A stretch of DNA of 64,000 nt from Bacteroidota bacterium (GCA_023392125.1 JAEVZS010000016.1:108394-172393), one strand, 5' to 3'. Positions 9,287 to 18,893 are shown, numbered from the stretch's first letter. Numbers and translations: made by a program. The notes: generated by a model not told the origin, from the sequence alone.

Positions 9287-10177
9287 ATGAAGTATTTCAT
9301 ACTACTACTGTTAATTTTCAGGTTCACCGGTCCTGCCCTGGCATTTGATCCGGATAAGCCTGCCAGTCATTATCAGATCGAAGAACTATGCCGGCCAGAT
9401 TCCGGCCAACGGTTTCCGACACCGCTCTTTACATTCTATATGGGAGTAAGCCTTGTATTCATCAACGGACACAATCAACTGAACGGTCCTTCTGCAGCGG
9501 GAACCCGATACCATTTCAGAGATGATCTCCATTTCCCTTCCTATCGGCTGGTTCCGCGATTCAACCTGTTTATCAAGCTCAGCGAAAGTAACCGCCTGCT
9601 GTTTTCTGTGTACAATATCCAGAATTCAGCAAATACAACGCTGCGCCAGGATCTGCAGTTCGGCAACCTGTTTTTTCCGGCCAATGGGGAAGTATCTGCC
9701 AGAACCCGCCTCCGAAGCGCCCTGATCGGATACAATCATGTGTTTATGAATCGTGAAAGAGGTGACCTTGGTTTTATGATCGGGCTCTCCGGAATCCATT
9801 TTCAAAATGAAGTCCGGACCCGGAATCAGCCTGAACTTATCCGAAAAACAGACAGTAACTGGCTGCTGCTGCCCACAATAGGCCTGGCAAGCGGTATGTA
9901 TATAAAACGGGATATTTATGTGAGAGGAATCATTGATTATTTTTCAATGGGCATGAAGCAGTACGACTTCACCATATTCAACTTCAAGCCTACCATTGAG
10001 TTTTATCTGTACAAGAACCTCGGACTTGCTTTACGCTACCACTACTCCTACAATCGCATATCGCAGATACCATGGAGCAATTATCACGGAGAAATCAAAT
10101 TGCATTCACATGCCTTTTCGGTAGTGTTATGCTATCGGATGTTAAAGAAAAAAGATCGGATAAATCATGTTTACTGA
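9287..10177 (+). CDS. Predicted outer-membrane beta-barrel protein following the Mla genes
   Basis: A 296-residue exported protein. The ATG at 9287 is chosen because it begins a clean signal peptide (MKYFILLLLIFRFTGPALA); the frame is open to 9236, but that extension would precede the signal. The mature part alternates hydrophobic and polar residues in amphipathic strands (for example YRLVPRFNLFIKL, NRLLFSVYNI, ALRYHYSYNR) and ends in HSHAFSVVLCYRML, typical of an outer-membrane barrel. It may belong to the DUF6268-like group, but I cannot confirm that. It lies 71 bases after the MCE gene, so a role as an outer-membrane partner of the lipid transporter is plausible but inferred from position. 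Confidence 0.65.
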   Translation: MKYFILLLLIFRFTGPALAFDPDKPASHYQIEELCRPDSGQRFPTPLFTFYMGVSLVFINGHNQLNGPSAAGTRYHFRDDLHFPSYRLVPRFNLFIKLSESNRLLFSVYNIQNSANTTLRQDLQFGNLFFPANGEVSARTRLRSALIGYNHVFMNRERGDLGFMIGLSGIHFQNEVRTRNQPELIRKTDSNWLLLPTIGLASGMYIKRDIYVRGIIDYFSMGMKQYDFTIFNFKPTIEFYLYKNLGLALRYHYSYNRISQIPWSNYHGEIKLHSHAFSVVLCYRMLKKKDRINHVY

Positions 10178-10236
10178 CCTGCCACAAAAAACAATCCGGA
10201 GCTTTTCAGGTATCTGTTAATATAACAATGATTTTT

Positions 10237-10533
10237 ATGGGAAATTTTAGTGAGTTAATAAACGGCGATCAGCCTGTATTGGTCGATTTTTATGCAGAAT
10301 GGTGCGGTCCCTGTCAAATGCTGGCGCCTGAATTGGAGAAAGTAGCGGCCGATTTCAAAGGCAAGGCCAGAGTCATTAAGATTGATATAGACCGGAATCA
10401 GGCTGCCGCAGGACATTACAAAGTGATGGGAGTACCCACCCTGATGATTTTCAAGCAGGGCGAGATACGCTGGAGACAATCCGGGCTTATTCCCACTCAG
10501 GTTATTTCAGAAGCACTTTCACAGAACCTGTGA
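10237..10533 (+). CDS. trxA: Thioredoxin
   Basis: A 98-residue thioredoxin with active site WCGPC (near residues 25-29), followed by the cis-proline loop VMGVPTLMIFKQG near residue 69. It acts as a general cytosolic dithiol reductant. ATGs at 10228 and 10237 are both possible and differ by three residues (MIF); 10237 gives the more usual N-terminus. The frame is open further back into the previous gene but that part is only a shadow. It lies 59 bases after the outer-membrane gene. Its 3' end overlaps the convergent sbcC by 15 bases. Confidence 0.92.
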   Translation: MGNFSELINGDQPVLVDFYAEWCGPCQMLAPELEKVAADFKGKARVIKIDIDRNQAAAGHYKVMGVPTLMIFKQGEIRWRQSGLIPTQVISEALSQNL

Positions 10534-13500
10534 ACCGGCAGTAATCAGACTACCTTCTTCCGCGTCATTCCGGATTTCCAGGTAAACACCGATTTCCTGC
10601 TGCAGCTCTTCTACATGCGAAATAATTCCAACTATCCGGTTTTCCCTGCGCAGAGCCTTGAGCGCTTCAAAAACCAGATACAGAGATTCCTTATCCTGCG
10701 AACCAAAACCTTCGTCCAGGAAGAAAAAGTTCTGCTTCGACTTATTCTGCTGCTGCACACTGTCAGCCAGTGCGAGCGCAAGACAGAGAGAGGCCTGAAA
10801 AGTCTGGCCACCGCTTAGTGTTTTTACACTCCGTACGCGACCATTATTCATAAAGTCCCGCACCACAAACTCATTGCTTTCCGAAATCTCGAGACGAAGC
10901 TGCTGCCGGGTGAGTTTATAAAACTTTTCATTCGCTGCATTGCATAAGCCGTGCAGATACCTGGATGAAATATAATTTACAAAACCATTGGCTCGAAACA
11001 GATTGGCCAGAAGTCTTAAGTTATCTCCCCGTACTTGCAGCTTTTCCGATTCTTGTTCCAGCACTTTTTTGTCAGACAACTGCTGCTGCAAATCATCCAG
11101 TACTTTCCGAAGCTCAATCGCCCTTTTCTGCACATTATCAAACCCTTCTTCTGCACGCTTCACTTCATTCTCCACAGACTGATAACGAACTTCGTCAAAG
11201 ATACGTCCTCCTGTCTGCGACTCCAGTTCTTCTATTATCCTTTTTACGCTATTGCATTCCTGTCTGTAGGCATTGATTTCGCTGAAAATCGCCTCAGCAT
11301 CAAGTCTGGTATTCAGTACTTCCCCGACTTCCCGGAGCTCAAGATTATTCTCGGCAAGCCTTGTATTAATGATATCAGTGATCTGGTTTAATCTCTTTGT
11401 CAGGTCAGCATTCTGTTCCTGCTGTACTTTGAGCTCCCCTTCCCTGGTACTCTGCCGGGACTTCAGCTCAGCAATCAGCTGTTCTTTCTGCCTGTAATTC
11501 TTTTCGGCAAGCTCATACTTCTGTCGTTGCCCGGCAGCCATACGCTGCAGCTCTTCCGAAGACAGCTTTTCAGCTTTCTCTGTATTAAGCTCTCTGAGCG
11601 AAGCTTTCAATGTCTCCGATTTGCTGTCCAATTCTGCCATGCTCCTTTCCAGGGTATTCAGATGCTGTGTACAAAGCTCTTTCTCCTGCTGGACCCTCTG
11701 CCATTCCTCCCGGCGTTGTTCCAGCTCAGCCTGCAAAAGCTGCTCTTTTTTATTTTGTTCGGCCGCTTTATTGATTATGTCCTGAATCTGTTTTTCATTA
11801 TATGTACGGTATTCGTCCCAGCCAAACACCTCACGATGCTGAGCTATGACAATTTCGGCTTCCTGCCATCGTATATTGATGCCAGTAAGCACCTGTTCGG
11901 CAGAATGAATTTTCTGAAACAACGCTGCTGCATCAATCTGGAGCCTGGTAAGCATCCCGGTGACCTTTTCCTGTTCCAGCTGTTTTTGCAGCAGTTCACT
12001 TAGTCTGCTCTGATTTTCTCCGATGTCCATAACACATGGATGCTCTGTCGATCCGCACAATGGGCACGGGTTCCCTTCATTGAGATGCTCCACATATTCT
12101 TCCAGCTTTCTGGTGAGGTTCAATTCATCTATCTGCTTCTTCACCTCACTCAATGCAGCTTTATTTTTTTCCTCTGCCTTCTGTAACCCAGCCATGAAAC
12201 GAGCTTCATCGCCGAGCAGGTCGCTTATATCCGGCAGCATATCCCGATATTTTGCTGCAGCTTCCTGCATCATTGTACCATAGCTACTTCGCTCTTGCAT
12301 ATGTCGCTGACGATCCGCTTCGATATGCCCGATGTTTTGCTGCAAAGAATGTAGTTTTTCAAACCAGAGTTTGACCTGATACAGTGTATCCAGATCTTTT
12401 TTTTCCGCTTTCAGACCATCCAGTTCTGCTCTGAGCTCCTTACCCTGACGTTTCGCTTCCTCCAATCGCACATCGATTTTCTCAAGCTTTTCCTTTTGCT
12501 GATCCAGCAACTGCTTCTCTTTGTATAATTCAGCATTTGTCAAACGGATAGTAAGAAAAATCTCTACCTCATCTGCTTTACGCTTGTAGCGTTCCCGTTG
12601 CTGATAATCATCCGCAAGTGTCGTAAATTCCGTCAGTTCACTTTCCAGCTGTACTTGTACAGTTTCCAGTTCCCGGTTATTATCTGCAAGCTTTCCTCTC
12701 AGATCTTCCAGCTGATTTTCATAGTCATGTCTTCTGGCAAGCTCATCCCTGAAAAGTCTGGAAAAACGTTCATACTTTTTAAGCTGCCCTTCCTTATGCT
12801 CAAATTCAGACCTCCGATTATCCAGCTCCTTCAGCCGGTCTTTATGCTTACCGATCTGTCCATATAATCCTCTGAGCTTCTCCAGCTCCTGAAACTCATT
12901 ACGGCATTGCTGCAAATACATCTGCGCCTCCTGCTGCAGCTGGGCAGCTTCATCCAGCTCCAGCTGCTTTTGCCCAATCTCCTCTTCGGTGACGTTCACA
13001 TACGCAGACAAACGCCCGCTAAGATTCTCCAATTTCAGCTTATTGGCAGAGGACAATACCTGGACACGGTCGGACAAATCAAATCGTTCGAGCTGAAATA
13101 TTTCTTTCATCATCCCTACCCGTTCTGATTCTTTCAGCTGAAGAAAATCCTGAAACTTACCCTGCGGAATAATAATCGTACGCTTGAAATTATCATAAGA
13201 CAAGCCGATAATCTCTTCAATATTCAGCTCCTGAGCCTGCCACTCTCCTTCTGTCTTTTTATAGGTTGACCGCTTAAACGGATTGACTTCTTCCTTGTTT
13301 TTCCTGCGGGTAGTCTCTATTCTGATCCGGTATTCCTGTTCATCAGAGCCGGTCTTAAAGACAAAATCAATAAGCAGCTCATCCGATTTCAGATTCATCA
13401 TATTGTAATTCCGCCGGTCTTTGCTGTTCAGACGTTCCGACTGCTCGTACAATGCAAAAGATATCGCTTCCAGAATAGTGGATTTCCCGCTTCCAACTCC

Positions 13501-13605
13501 CCCAAAAATACCAAAAAGACGGGCATCCGTCAGTGCAGAAAAATCAATTTTCTGTTCTTTTCGGTAAGAGTACAATCCCTTTATTGTCAATTGAACCGGA
13601 ATCAT
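10519..13605 (-). CDS. sbcC: Exonuclease subunit SbcC (Rad50-like)
   Basis: A 1028-residue SMC-like ATPase that with SbcD forms the nuclease cutting DNA hairpins and processing double-strand ends. Walker A is GGVGSGKST (35-43). Two long coiled coils flank a zinc hook CPLC at about residue 518. The C-terminal head carries the signature TLSGGQTFQASL near 930 and Walker B FFFLDEGFGS near 970. The length matches E. coli SbcC (1048). Its ATG overlaps the sbcD stop codon by four bases (ATGA), so the two are translationally coupled. The 3' end overlaps trxA on the other strand. Confidence 0.95.
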   Translation of the reverse strand: MIPVQLTIKGLYSYRKEQKIDFSALTDARLFGIFGGVGSGKSTILEAISFALYEQSERLNSKDRRNYNMMNLKSDELLIDFVFKTGSDEQEYRIRIETTRRKNKEEVNPFKRSTYKKTEGEWQAQELNIEEIIGLSYDNFKRTIIIPQGKFQDFLQLKESERVGMMKEIFQLERFDLSDRVQVLSSANKLKLENLSGRLSAYVNVTEEEIGQKQLELDEAAQLQQEAQMYLQQCRNEFQELEKLRGLYGQIGKHKDRLKELDNRRSEFEHKEGQLKKYERFSRLFRDELARRHDYENQLEDLRGKLADNNRELETVQVQLESELTEFTTLADDYQQRERYKRKADEVEIFLTIRLTNAELYKEKQLLDQQKEKLEKIDVRLEEAKRQGKELRAELDGLKAEKKDLDTLYQVKLWFEKLHSLQQNIGHIEADRQRHMQERSSYGTMMQEAAAKYRDMLPDISDLLGDEARFMAGLQKAEEKNKAALSEVKKQIDELNLTRKLEEYVEHLNEGNPCPLCGSTEHPCVMDIGENQSRLSELLQKQLEQEKVTGMLTRLQIDAAALFQKIHSAEQVLTGINIRWQEAEIVIAQHREVFGWDEYRTYNEKQIQDIINKAAEQNKKEQLLQAELEQRREEWQRVQQEKELCTQHLNTLERSMAELDSKSETLKASLRELNTEKAEKLSSEELQRMAAGQRQKYELAEKNYRQKEQLIAELKSRQSTREGELKVQQEQNADLTKRLNQITDIINTRLAENNLELREVGEVLNTRLDAEAIFSEINAYRQECNSVKRIIEELESQTGGRIFDEVRYQSVENEVKRAEEGFDNVQKRAIELRKVLDDLQQQLSDKKVLEQESEKLQVRGDNLRLLANLFRANGFVNYISSRYLHGLCNAANEKFYKLTRQQLRLEISESNEFVVRDFMNNGRVRSVKTLSGGQTFQASLCLALALADSVQQQNKSKQNFFFLDEGFGSQDKESLYLVFEALKALRRENRIVGIISHVEELQQEIGVYLEIRNDAEEGSLITAGSQVL

Positions 13606-14828
13606 GTGTTAGGGTTTTCTGCCAGCACTTCGTTAAACAAATCGATAATTTCCTGATTGGGCATCTGTCCGTTTCTGGATATAAAATACTCCTTAAACAA
13701 TTCCCGTATGTCCCTGCCCTGATCAATAACCTTATTATTTTCGGCCGAGGTGTCATTCATGCTGCGAAGCTCAGGAATGACAGCAACAATTCCGTCATGT
13801 GCCGCATACAGGCGTTTGCGCTCCGATCCGGTCAGAAATTCGTCCGTGACAATAGTCAGCTCCAGCAACGTATCCTGATTCTGTCCAAGCCAAGCCACAC
13901 ATTCGTCAATATCATCAAAACGTTTTCTCAACAGCTTTCGGCCACTGGTAAGTCTTATCTTTTCAAGCTTCACTTCCTTGCCCGGCTCCGCCTCTATCAG
14001 CATTACATACTTATCCTGACCAGCCTCCGAAAAGGAGTATGCAAGCGGACTGCTGCTGTACACGACCGGTCGGGATACCGTACCCATACGAATACAGCGG
14101 TGCAAATGCCCCAACGCTGCATATTGAATCTGAGCCGGAATGGACCCGGTAAATACCACCTGCGCTCCGCCAACATGCACGATCGGGCGTTCATCCTCCG
14201 GTTCATCCTCAACGACCTTTCCTTCATCTGCAAAAAACAGATGAGCCAGCAGGATATTCACTCCCCTTTCATCACAATAGCAATCAGCCAGCGATTGCCA
14301 GTGTTTCTTCAGCAAATCACGCATTTCCTGCTCTTTGTCATCCGATTCGAAGCACATACGCAGACGCTGCTCGCTGGCATATGGTGTAAGCAACAGGCGT
14401 AAAGGATATGGGCAGGAAGGTAGCTGAATCTCAACAAAGCCTGGTGCCTGGCTTTCAACTTTTATGCCGGATTCCAGTACGGAATCTTTGATCTGCGAAT
14501 CGGGAAATCCCGAGAAAAAAATTCCGCATTCTCTGGCCAGGGGATCTGGCGCCTCAATCCGGTCCGGCGAATCATGATTGCCGGCAATAGCCACCACCGG
14601 CCGCCGCCCCTGATTACTCAGTCGTCTGAGTGTTTTATAAAACAGCTCCTCGGCTTCAGTCGAAGGATTAAACGTATCGTATAAATCGCCCGCAATAAGA
14701 ACAACATCCACCTCTCGCTCTTCAGCTATCCTGCATATTTCCTCCAGCACCGTCCTCTGCTCTTGAATGCGTGAAAAGGTTTCCAGTTTTTTGCCCAGAT
14801 GCCAGTCTGCCGTATGTAAAATGCGCAT
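13602..14828 (-). CDS. sbcD: Exonuclease subunit SbcD (Mre11-like)
   Basis: A 408-residue metallophosphoesterase, the nuclease half of SbcCD. The dimetal motifs are visible: ILHTADWHLGK (residues 3-13), VLIAGDLYDTFNP near 52, AGNHDSPDRI near 91, and the later GHLH motif (AALGHLHRC). The frame is open to 14879, but MRILHTADWHLG beginning at 14828 is the conserved N-terminus. It is the upstream gene of the sbcDC pair. The Mre11-like capping and accessory domain follows residue 270. Confidence 0.95.
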   Translation of the reverse strand: MRILHTADWHLGKKLETFSRIQEQRTVLEEICRIAEEREVDVVLIAGDLYDTFNPSTEAEELFYKTLRRLSNQGRRPVVAIAGNHDSPDRIEAPDPLARECGIFFSGFPDSQIKDSVLESGIKVESQAPGFVEIQLPSCPYPLRLLLTPYASEQRLRMCFESDDKEQEMRDLLKKHWQSLADCYCDERGVNILLAHLFFADEGKVVEDEPEDERPIVHVGGAQVVFTGSIPAQIQYAALGHLHRCIRMGTVSRPVVYSSSPLAYSFSEAGQDKYVMLIEAEPGKEVKLEKIRLTSGRKLLRKRFDDIDECVAWLGQNQDTLLELTIVTDEFLTGSERKRLYAAHDGIVAVIPELRSMNDTSAENNKVIDQGRDIRELFKEYFISRNGQMPNQEIIDLFNEVLAENPNT

Positions 14829-14987
14829 AATTCTATAATCCCTGTTTCGTAAATCATTGAGTACATTATATAATCCCAATGCTGATTTACCCGGTGAGTC
14901 CGTTGATGATTCCGGACCAGGGATAAAGTTACGTATACGCTACCGATAATCAAACCCGGCTTTTTGTTTAGCGTACAAGGTCAGATC

Positions 14988-16196
14988 TTACTTTACCAGC
15001 TTATAAATAGTCCCGGTTTTGCTTACCGCTCCTATATTGGGCTGGGTTGCCAGATAAATTTCCCCCTGTTCATCCACTCCGAAGCTATTGATATAAAACC
15101 TGGGTTTTTTCCGTATTTCAAGCCTGTTTTCATGCCACTTGCCAGCTTTATCTTTCCGCAAAAACCACGTATTTCCCTCCCAGTCCGCAAAAATATACGT
15201 ACCGTGCAGATCTTTCAGGGTAGTTCCATTGTATACATAGCCACCGGTAACCGAGATCCCCTGACTGTGATCATATTCATGAATTGGCATAGAAGGGTTT
15301 TTAACCACTTCTTTCATCCCCTCATCATATACATGATATCCTTCCATATATCGCCAGCCATAGTTTTTACCTTTTTCAACAATATTGATCTCTTCATATT
15401 TATCCTGTCCCACATCGGCTACAAAAAGATCTCCGGTCGCCTTATCAAACGATATTCTCCAGGGATTTCTCAGTCCATAGGCAAAAATCTCCGCACGCTG
15501 CCCGGAAGCCCTGAACGGATTGTCTGCAGGAATAGAGTATGGCCCAGTCCCATCTACATCGATCCTGAGAATCTTTCCCAACAGGTTGGACAAGTCCTGA
15601 GCATTACCATATCGTCCGTGCTGATCACCTTTACCTCCTCCGTCGCCTGAGCCGATATAGAGAAAGCCGTCCGGTCCGAATGCCATGCTGCCACCGTTAT
15701 GATTATTTTCCGGCTGTTCAAATGTCAGCAGCACCTTCCCTTCCGGATTTGCTTTGTCCGGATTATCCTTCGAAACAGTATATTCTGCTACAACGGATTT
15801 ATTCTTTTGCTTATTTATATCCGAAGGAGCGCTGTAATAGACAAAAAAACGACCGTTTTTCCGGTACTCCGGATGGAATGCCAGTCCCAAAAGCCCCTGC
15901 TCCGCATAGGTATTATTGAGCTTCACCATTTGTTTCCGTACATCCAGAAACGGCTCATCCAGCAACTTTCCATCACTGATAATATGGATAACCCCATATT
16001 GCCCTACTACAAAAAGCCTGTCGGTGCCGTCTCCGGCATTTTCAATGCCAACCGGAGAAATAACACCGGTAGCAATCGTATCCAGTCCGAAAGCAAGAGA
16101 GTCTACGGTATCAGTGTTTTCCTGACCGGAAGTCTGATGATTGTTACAGGACGAAAAAAAAGTAACAAACAGAAAAAAAAGCAGATTGATTCGCAT
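14988..16196 (-). CDS. Lipoprotein PQQ-type sugar dehydrogenase (glucose/sorbosone dehydrogenase family)
   Basis: A 402-residue exported lipoprotein: signal peptide with lipobox FSSC (Cys17). The rest is a six-bladed propeller of the soluble aldose sugar dehydrogenase family. Conserved segments are GLLGLAFHPEY near 104, the NNHNGGSMAFGPDGFLYIG block followed by GSGDGGG near 165-190, FAYGLRNPWRISFD near 240, and DVGQDKYEEIN. These carry residues that bind the PQQ cofactor and calcium in the family. It would oxidise aldose sugars in the periplasm or at the outer membrane; the actual sugar is unknown. It is divergent from the TrpD2-like gene. Confidence 0.9.
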   Translation of the reverse strand: MRINLLFFLFVTFFSSCNNHQTSGQENTDTVDSLAFGLDTIATGVISPVGIENAGDGTDRLFVVGQYGVIHIISDGKLLDEPFLDVRKQMVKLNNTYAEQGLLGLAFHPEYRKNGRFFVYYSAPSDINKQKNKSVVAEYTVSKDNPDKANPEGKVLLTFEQPENNHNGGSMAFGPDGFLYIGSGDGGGKGDQHGRYGNAQDLSNLLGKILRIDVDGTGPYSIPADNPFRASGQRAEIFAYGLRNPWRISFDKATGDLFVADVGQDKYEEINIVEKGKNYGWRYMEGYHVYDEGMKEVVKNPSMPIHEYDHSQGISVTGGYVYNGTTLKDLHGTYIFADWEGNTWFLRKDKAGKWHENRLEIRKKPRFYINSFGVDEQGEIYLATQPNIGAVSKTGTIYKLVK

Positions 16197-16366
16197 AAAC
16201 TAAATAGTCTGTTGATAACATTAAATAAAAATTCCTTTCAAAAGAAATAGTTTATTTCAAAAAAACAGAAAAACATCCTTTCCCAAAACAATCTTTTCAT
16301 TCTTTTCTTCCAGTTCCGTGATTATTTTTACAAAACACCTAATTATTAACCAAACACTGTTTCACT

Positions 16367-17647
16367 ATGAAACAACAACAACTCGAAGAGCTGCTTAAAA
16401 AGAAGGGTATCGGGCCCATGGGCAGTAAAAGCTTAAACAGAGAAGAAACCGAATTACTCAAGACACTTTTCCAGGCCCGGGAAGTAAGCCTCACAACCAA
16501 AGCCACCATGCTGACTGCCTTGCTTACCCTGCAACCCAATCCGGATGAAGAAAATCTGATACATGGTCTGAAAGATACTCCTGATTTGTTTTTACCCTCT
16601 GAATTAAAGGCTTTTCTTTTCCCGCCAGCCGAAAAATCCTTTATTCAGCTAATCATCAGAGTTATATCCGGACAAAATCTGAGCATTGAAGAAGCGAATC
16701 GGGCCATGGACTATTTCTTTGACTCTGCTGTTCCCGAATACCTGAAAGCTTCATTTCTGGAAGCTGAGCGGCTGAAAAGAGAAACTTTTGAAGAAAATCA
16801 GGTCTTTTTTTCCAGAATATGGGATGCCAGTCTCCGGACGCAGGCCGATATTCCTGTTTTGATTCATCTTTGCGACAGTTTTGACGGCTCCAACCGAACA
16901 CGCAACTATTCTGTTTTTGTGGCGGCTCTCCTTGCAGCAGCCGGATTTCACTGCCTGCTGACCGGTATTGATTCGGTAGCTCCCAAATTCGGCTATACCA
17001 GTCATACCATACTTCAGCTGGCCGGAAAAACACCACTCATTGGGATCAGAAAAGCTCTTGATGAACTGAAAAAGAACGGCTGGACATATCTGGATCAGAA
17101 AGAATTTACGCCTTCACTTTATGCCATGAAGCAGATGCGGAAAGAAATGGTAAAAAGACCTTTTCTTGCCACGTTTGAAAAGCTGGTGCTCCCTATATAC
17201 AGTACCGGACAAAATTATATCATGACCGGATATACCCATCCTCACTATAAAGAAGAACTGATAAAACAGCTAAAGGCATCGGGCAGATGCGAGAAAGCTA
17301 TTGTTGTCAAAGGTATGGAAGGCAGCACCCATATAGCTATGCACAGAGAAACAGTTTGCATAACACTCAATGGAGATACAATAAAAGAAGATGTTGTATC
17401 TCCGGCTAATTACGGCCTTGCCTTTACTGAAGAAAAACAGGATAAAAATATAGTGCCGGAAATCAGCCTGCAGGAAGGTCTGGAAGCTTTTGAGGGAAAA
17501 GATAACGACGCCCGCCTCAATATTATCTATCAGGCTGCTCTCATGCTGGAAAAAACCGGACTGGCAAACCGCGAAGAAGTGACAGAAAGGCTACAGCTGC
17601 TTATAGACGATGGCTCGGCCATGAAAGCTTTTAAAAACAAAACCTGA
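16367..17647 (+). CDS. TrpD2-like protein (anthranilate phosphoribosyltransferase fold, YbiB type)
   Basis: A 426-residue protein of the glycosyltransferase family 3/TrpD fold, longer than TrpD (about 340). The N-terminal helical domain is followed by an alpha/beta domain with GYTHPHYKEEL and VVKGMEGSTHIAM. The PRPP loop of true TrpD (GTGGDG) is missing; the matching place reads DSFDGSNRTRN (residues 170-180). It stands alone with no trp genes nearby. This fits the TrpD2/YbiB group, where the fold has been reported to bind nucleic acid rather than make phosphoribosyl-anthranilate. So it should not be named trpD. A palindromic terminator overlaps the stop codon. Confidence 0.8.
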   Translation: MKQQQLEELLKKKGIGPMGSKSLNREETELLKTLFQAREVSLTTKATMLTALLTLQPNPDEENLIHGLKDTPDLFLPSELKAFLFPPAEKSFIQLIIRVISGQNLSIEEANRAMDYFFDSAVPEYLKASFLEAERLKRETFEENQVFFSRIWDASLRTQADIPVLIHLCDSFDGSNRTRNYSVFVAALLAAAGFHCLLTGIDSVAPKFGYTSHTILQLAGKTPLIGIRKALDELKKNGWTYLDQKEFTPSLYAMKQMRKEMVKRPFLATFEKLVLPIYSTGQNYIMTGYTHPHYKEELIKQLKASGRCEKAIVVKGMEGSTHIAMHRETVCITLNGDTIKEDVVSPANYGLAFTEEKQDKNIVPEISLQEGLEAFEGKDNDARLNIIYQAALMLEKTGLANREEVTERLQLLIDDGSAMKAFKNKT

Positions 17648-17673
17648 TCAATTGATCAGGTTTTGCCTTTTTA
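17641..17673. terminator. Rho-independent terminator overlapping a stop codon
   Basis: 17641-17662 is a perfect 22-base palindrome (AACCTGATCAATTGATCAGGTT) that includes the TGA stop codon of the TrpD2-like gene, followed by a T-rich tail ending at 17673. It can also serve the convergent ahpD gene. Confidence 0.8.
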
Positions 17674-17674
17674 A

Positions 17675-18253
17675 TCAGTAGATCACCTTGCTGAGTCCGG
17701 TAATCACCGCAGCGATACGGATCGCATCAAAAATGCGCTCCTCTGTTCCGCCATGCCCCAGTACCGAATTTTCATGGGCATTTACGCACATTTCACACCC
17801 GTTTACCGCCGATACTGCCAGGCTGACCAGTTCAAAAAACTCTTTGCCCAGTACAGGATTCATCATAATAGACATTTTGATTCTCCCCTGCAGCTGATTG
17901 TATTTGTCTTTCTTTACAAAATGTCTGAACCGGTAAAGTACATTGTTGCTCGCCAGTAAAGAAGTACAGGCAACTATCTCGCCAACTTCCTGATCCGTAG
18001 CACCATGTTTCACCGCCAGAGCGCTTAAGAATTTCCGTAATGGCTCATTCTGCTGATTGACAGCAACAGACAAGGCAATCAAAGCCGTTTCTTTTTCAGA
18101 CAATACCTCAGACTGCAGCACATTTTTTACATTAATCCGCAAATCTTTCAGATATTTTGATTCTCCTTTTTCCAGAAGACCCAGACTGCCATTGCCATAC
18201 CCGGATTCCAGGTGCAAATCCGTCAGCAGGTCATTTATAACTTCAGTAACCAT
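17675..18253 (-). CDS. ahpD: AhpD-like alkylhydroperoxidase (carboxymuconolactone decarboxylase family)
   Basis: A 192-residue all-helical protein of the AhpD/CMD family. The redox motif CxxCxxxH is intact (C153, C156, H160) within GCEMCVNAHENSVLGHG. In mycobacteria AhpD reduces AhpC using lipoamide-linked electrons. Here it lies directly downstream of an AhpC of the matching type, 37 bases apart, which supports that partnership. The start at 18253 is preceded by a rare Shine-Dalgarno-like AAAGGAG about eight bases upstream, suggesting independent strong initiation within the operon. Expression is likely OxyR-controlled from the ahpC promoter. Confidence 0.88.
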   Translation of the reverse strand: MVTEVINDLLTDLHLESGYGNGSLGLLEKGESKYLKDLRINVKNVLQSEVLSEKETALIALSVAVNQQNEPLRKFLSALAVKHGATDQEVGEIVACTSLLASNNVLYRFRHFVKKDKYNQLQGRIKMSIMMNPVLGKEFFELVSLAVSAVNGCEMCVNAHENSVLGHGGTEERIFDAIRIAAVITGLSKVIY

Positions 18254-18290
18254 AGTTGTTCACTCCTTTCGTTAATCGCGTAAATAAAAA

Positions 18291-18845
18291 TTAAACCGTA
18301 ATCGTCGCTTCGCCCTTCTGCCAGTTGCACGGACACAATTCATCTGTCTGCAGTGCATCAAGCACGCGGATAACTTCTTTTACATTCCGGCCTACACTCA
18401 GGTCATTAACAGATACCCAGCGTACAATACCCTGAGGATCGATAATGAAAGTTGCTCTGTAGGCCACTTTTTCCTCAGTTTCCAGAATTCCCAGATCCTC
18501 TGCCAGCGTTTTGGAAGTATCTGCAAGCATTGGAAACTTCAGTTCACGCAGGTCATTATGATCCTTGCGCCATGCCAGATGTACAAATTCAGAATCTGTA
18601 GACGCTCCGATCAGCTGGGTATCCCGATCTCTGAACTCTCCGTAGCTATTATTGAACTCTGCAATTTCAGTAGGACATACAAACGTAAAATCCTTCGGCC
18701 ACCAGAACATCACTGTCCACAAACCACTATTCTTTAATTCCTCATTGCTCAGGGTTGCAAATTCTTTTCCGTTTTCAATGGACACTACTGCTTTCTTTGT
18801 AAAATCAGGGAAGGCTGCGCCTACCGGCAAAATTCCGTTTCTCAT
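18291..18845 (-). CDS. ahpC: Peroxiredoxin AhpC
   Basis: A 184-residue 2-Cys peroxiredoxin that reduces hydrogen and alkyl peroxides. The peroxidatic cysteine is C57 in FTFVCPTE. The C-terminus carries CPCNW (C171, C173), the double-cysteine pattern of actinobacterial-type AhpC that is recycled by AhpD rather than AhpF, and ahpD follows. An upstream ATG at 18884 is in frame, but the promoter box at 18894-18901 would leave almost no leader for it, and MRNGILPVGAAFPDF is the normal N-terminus, so 18845 is chosen. No ahpF is present in the window. Confidence 0.94.
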   Translation of the reverse strand: MRNGILPVGAAFPDFTKKAVVSIENGKEFATLSNEELKNSGLWTVMFWWPKDFTFVCPTEIAEFNNSYGEFRDRDTQLIGASTDSEFVHLAWRKDHNDLRELKFPMLADTSKTLAEDLGILETEEKVAYRATFIIDPQGIVRWVSVNDLSVGRNVKEVIRVLDALQTDELCPCNWQKGEATITV

Positions 18846-18893
18846 AGTTGTATTTGTTTTAAAGTTGATTGAATTGTGATTCATTTTCTTTTA

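Noticed and set aside
13533..14402. 289-codon plus-strand frame over sbcD
   Set aside because: Antisense to sbcD, whose nuclease motifs are certain; the translation is low-complexity and shows no family features.
14964..15650. 228-codon plus-strand frame over the sugar dehydrogenase
   Set aside because: Antisense shadow of a clear lipoprotein enzyme.
16358..16374. TGTTTCACTATGAAACA, similar to the parS motif
   Set aside because: It is 17 bases with a different centre, overlaps a start codon, is far from parAB and occurs once. Probably chance.
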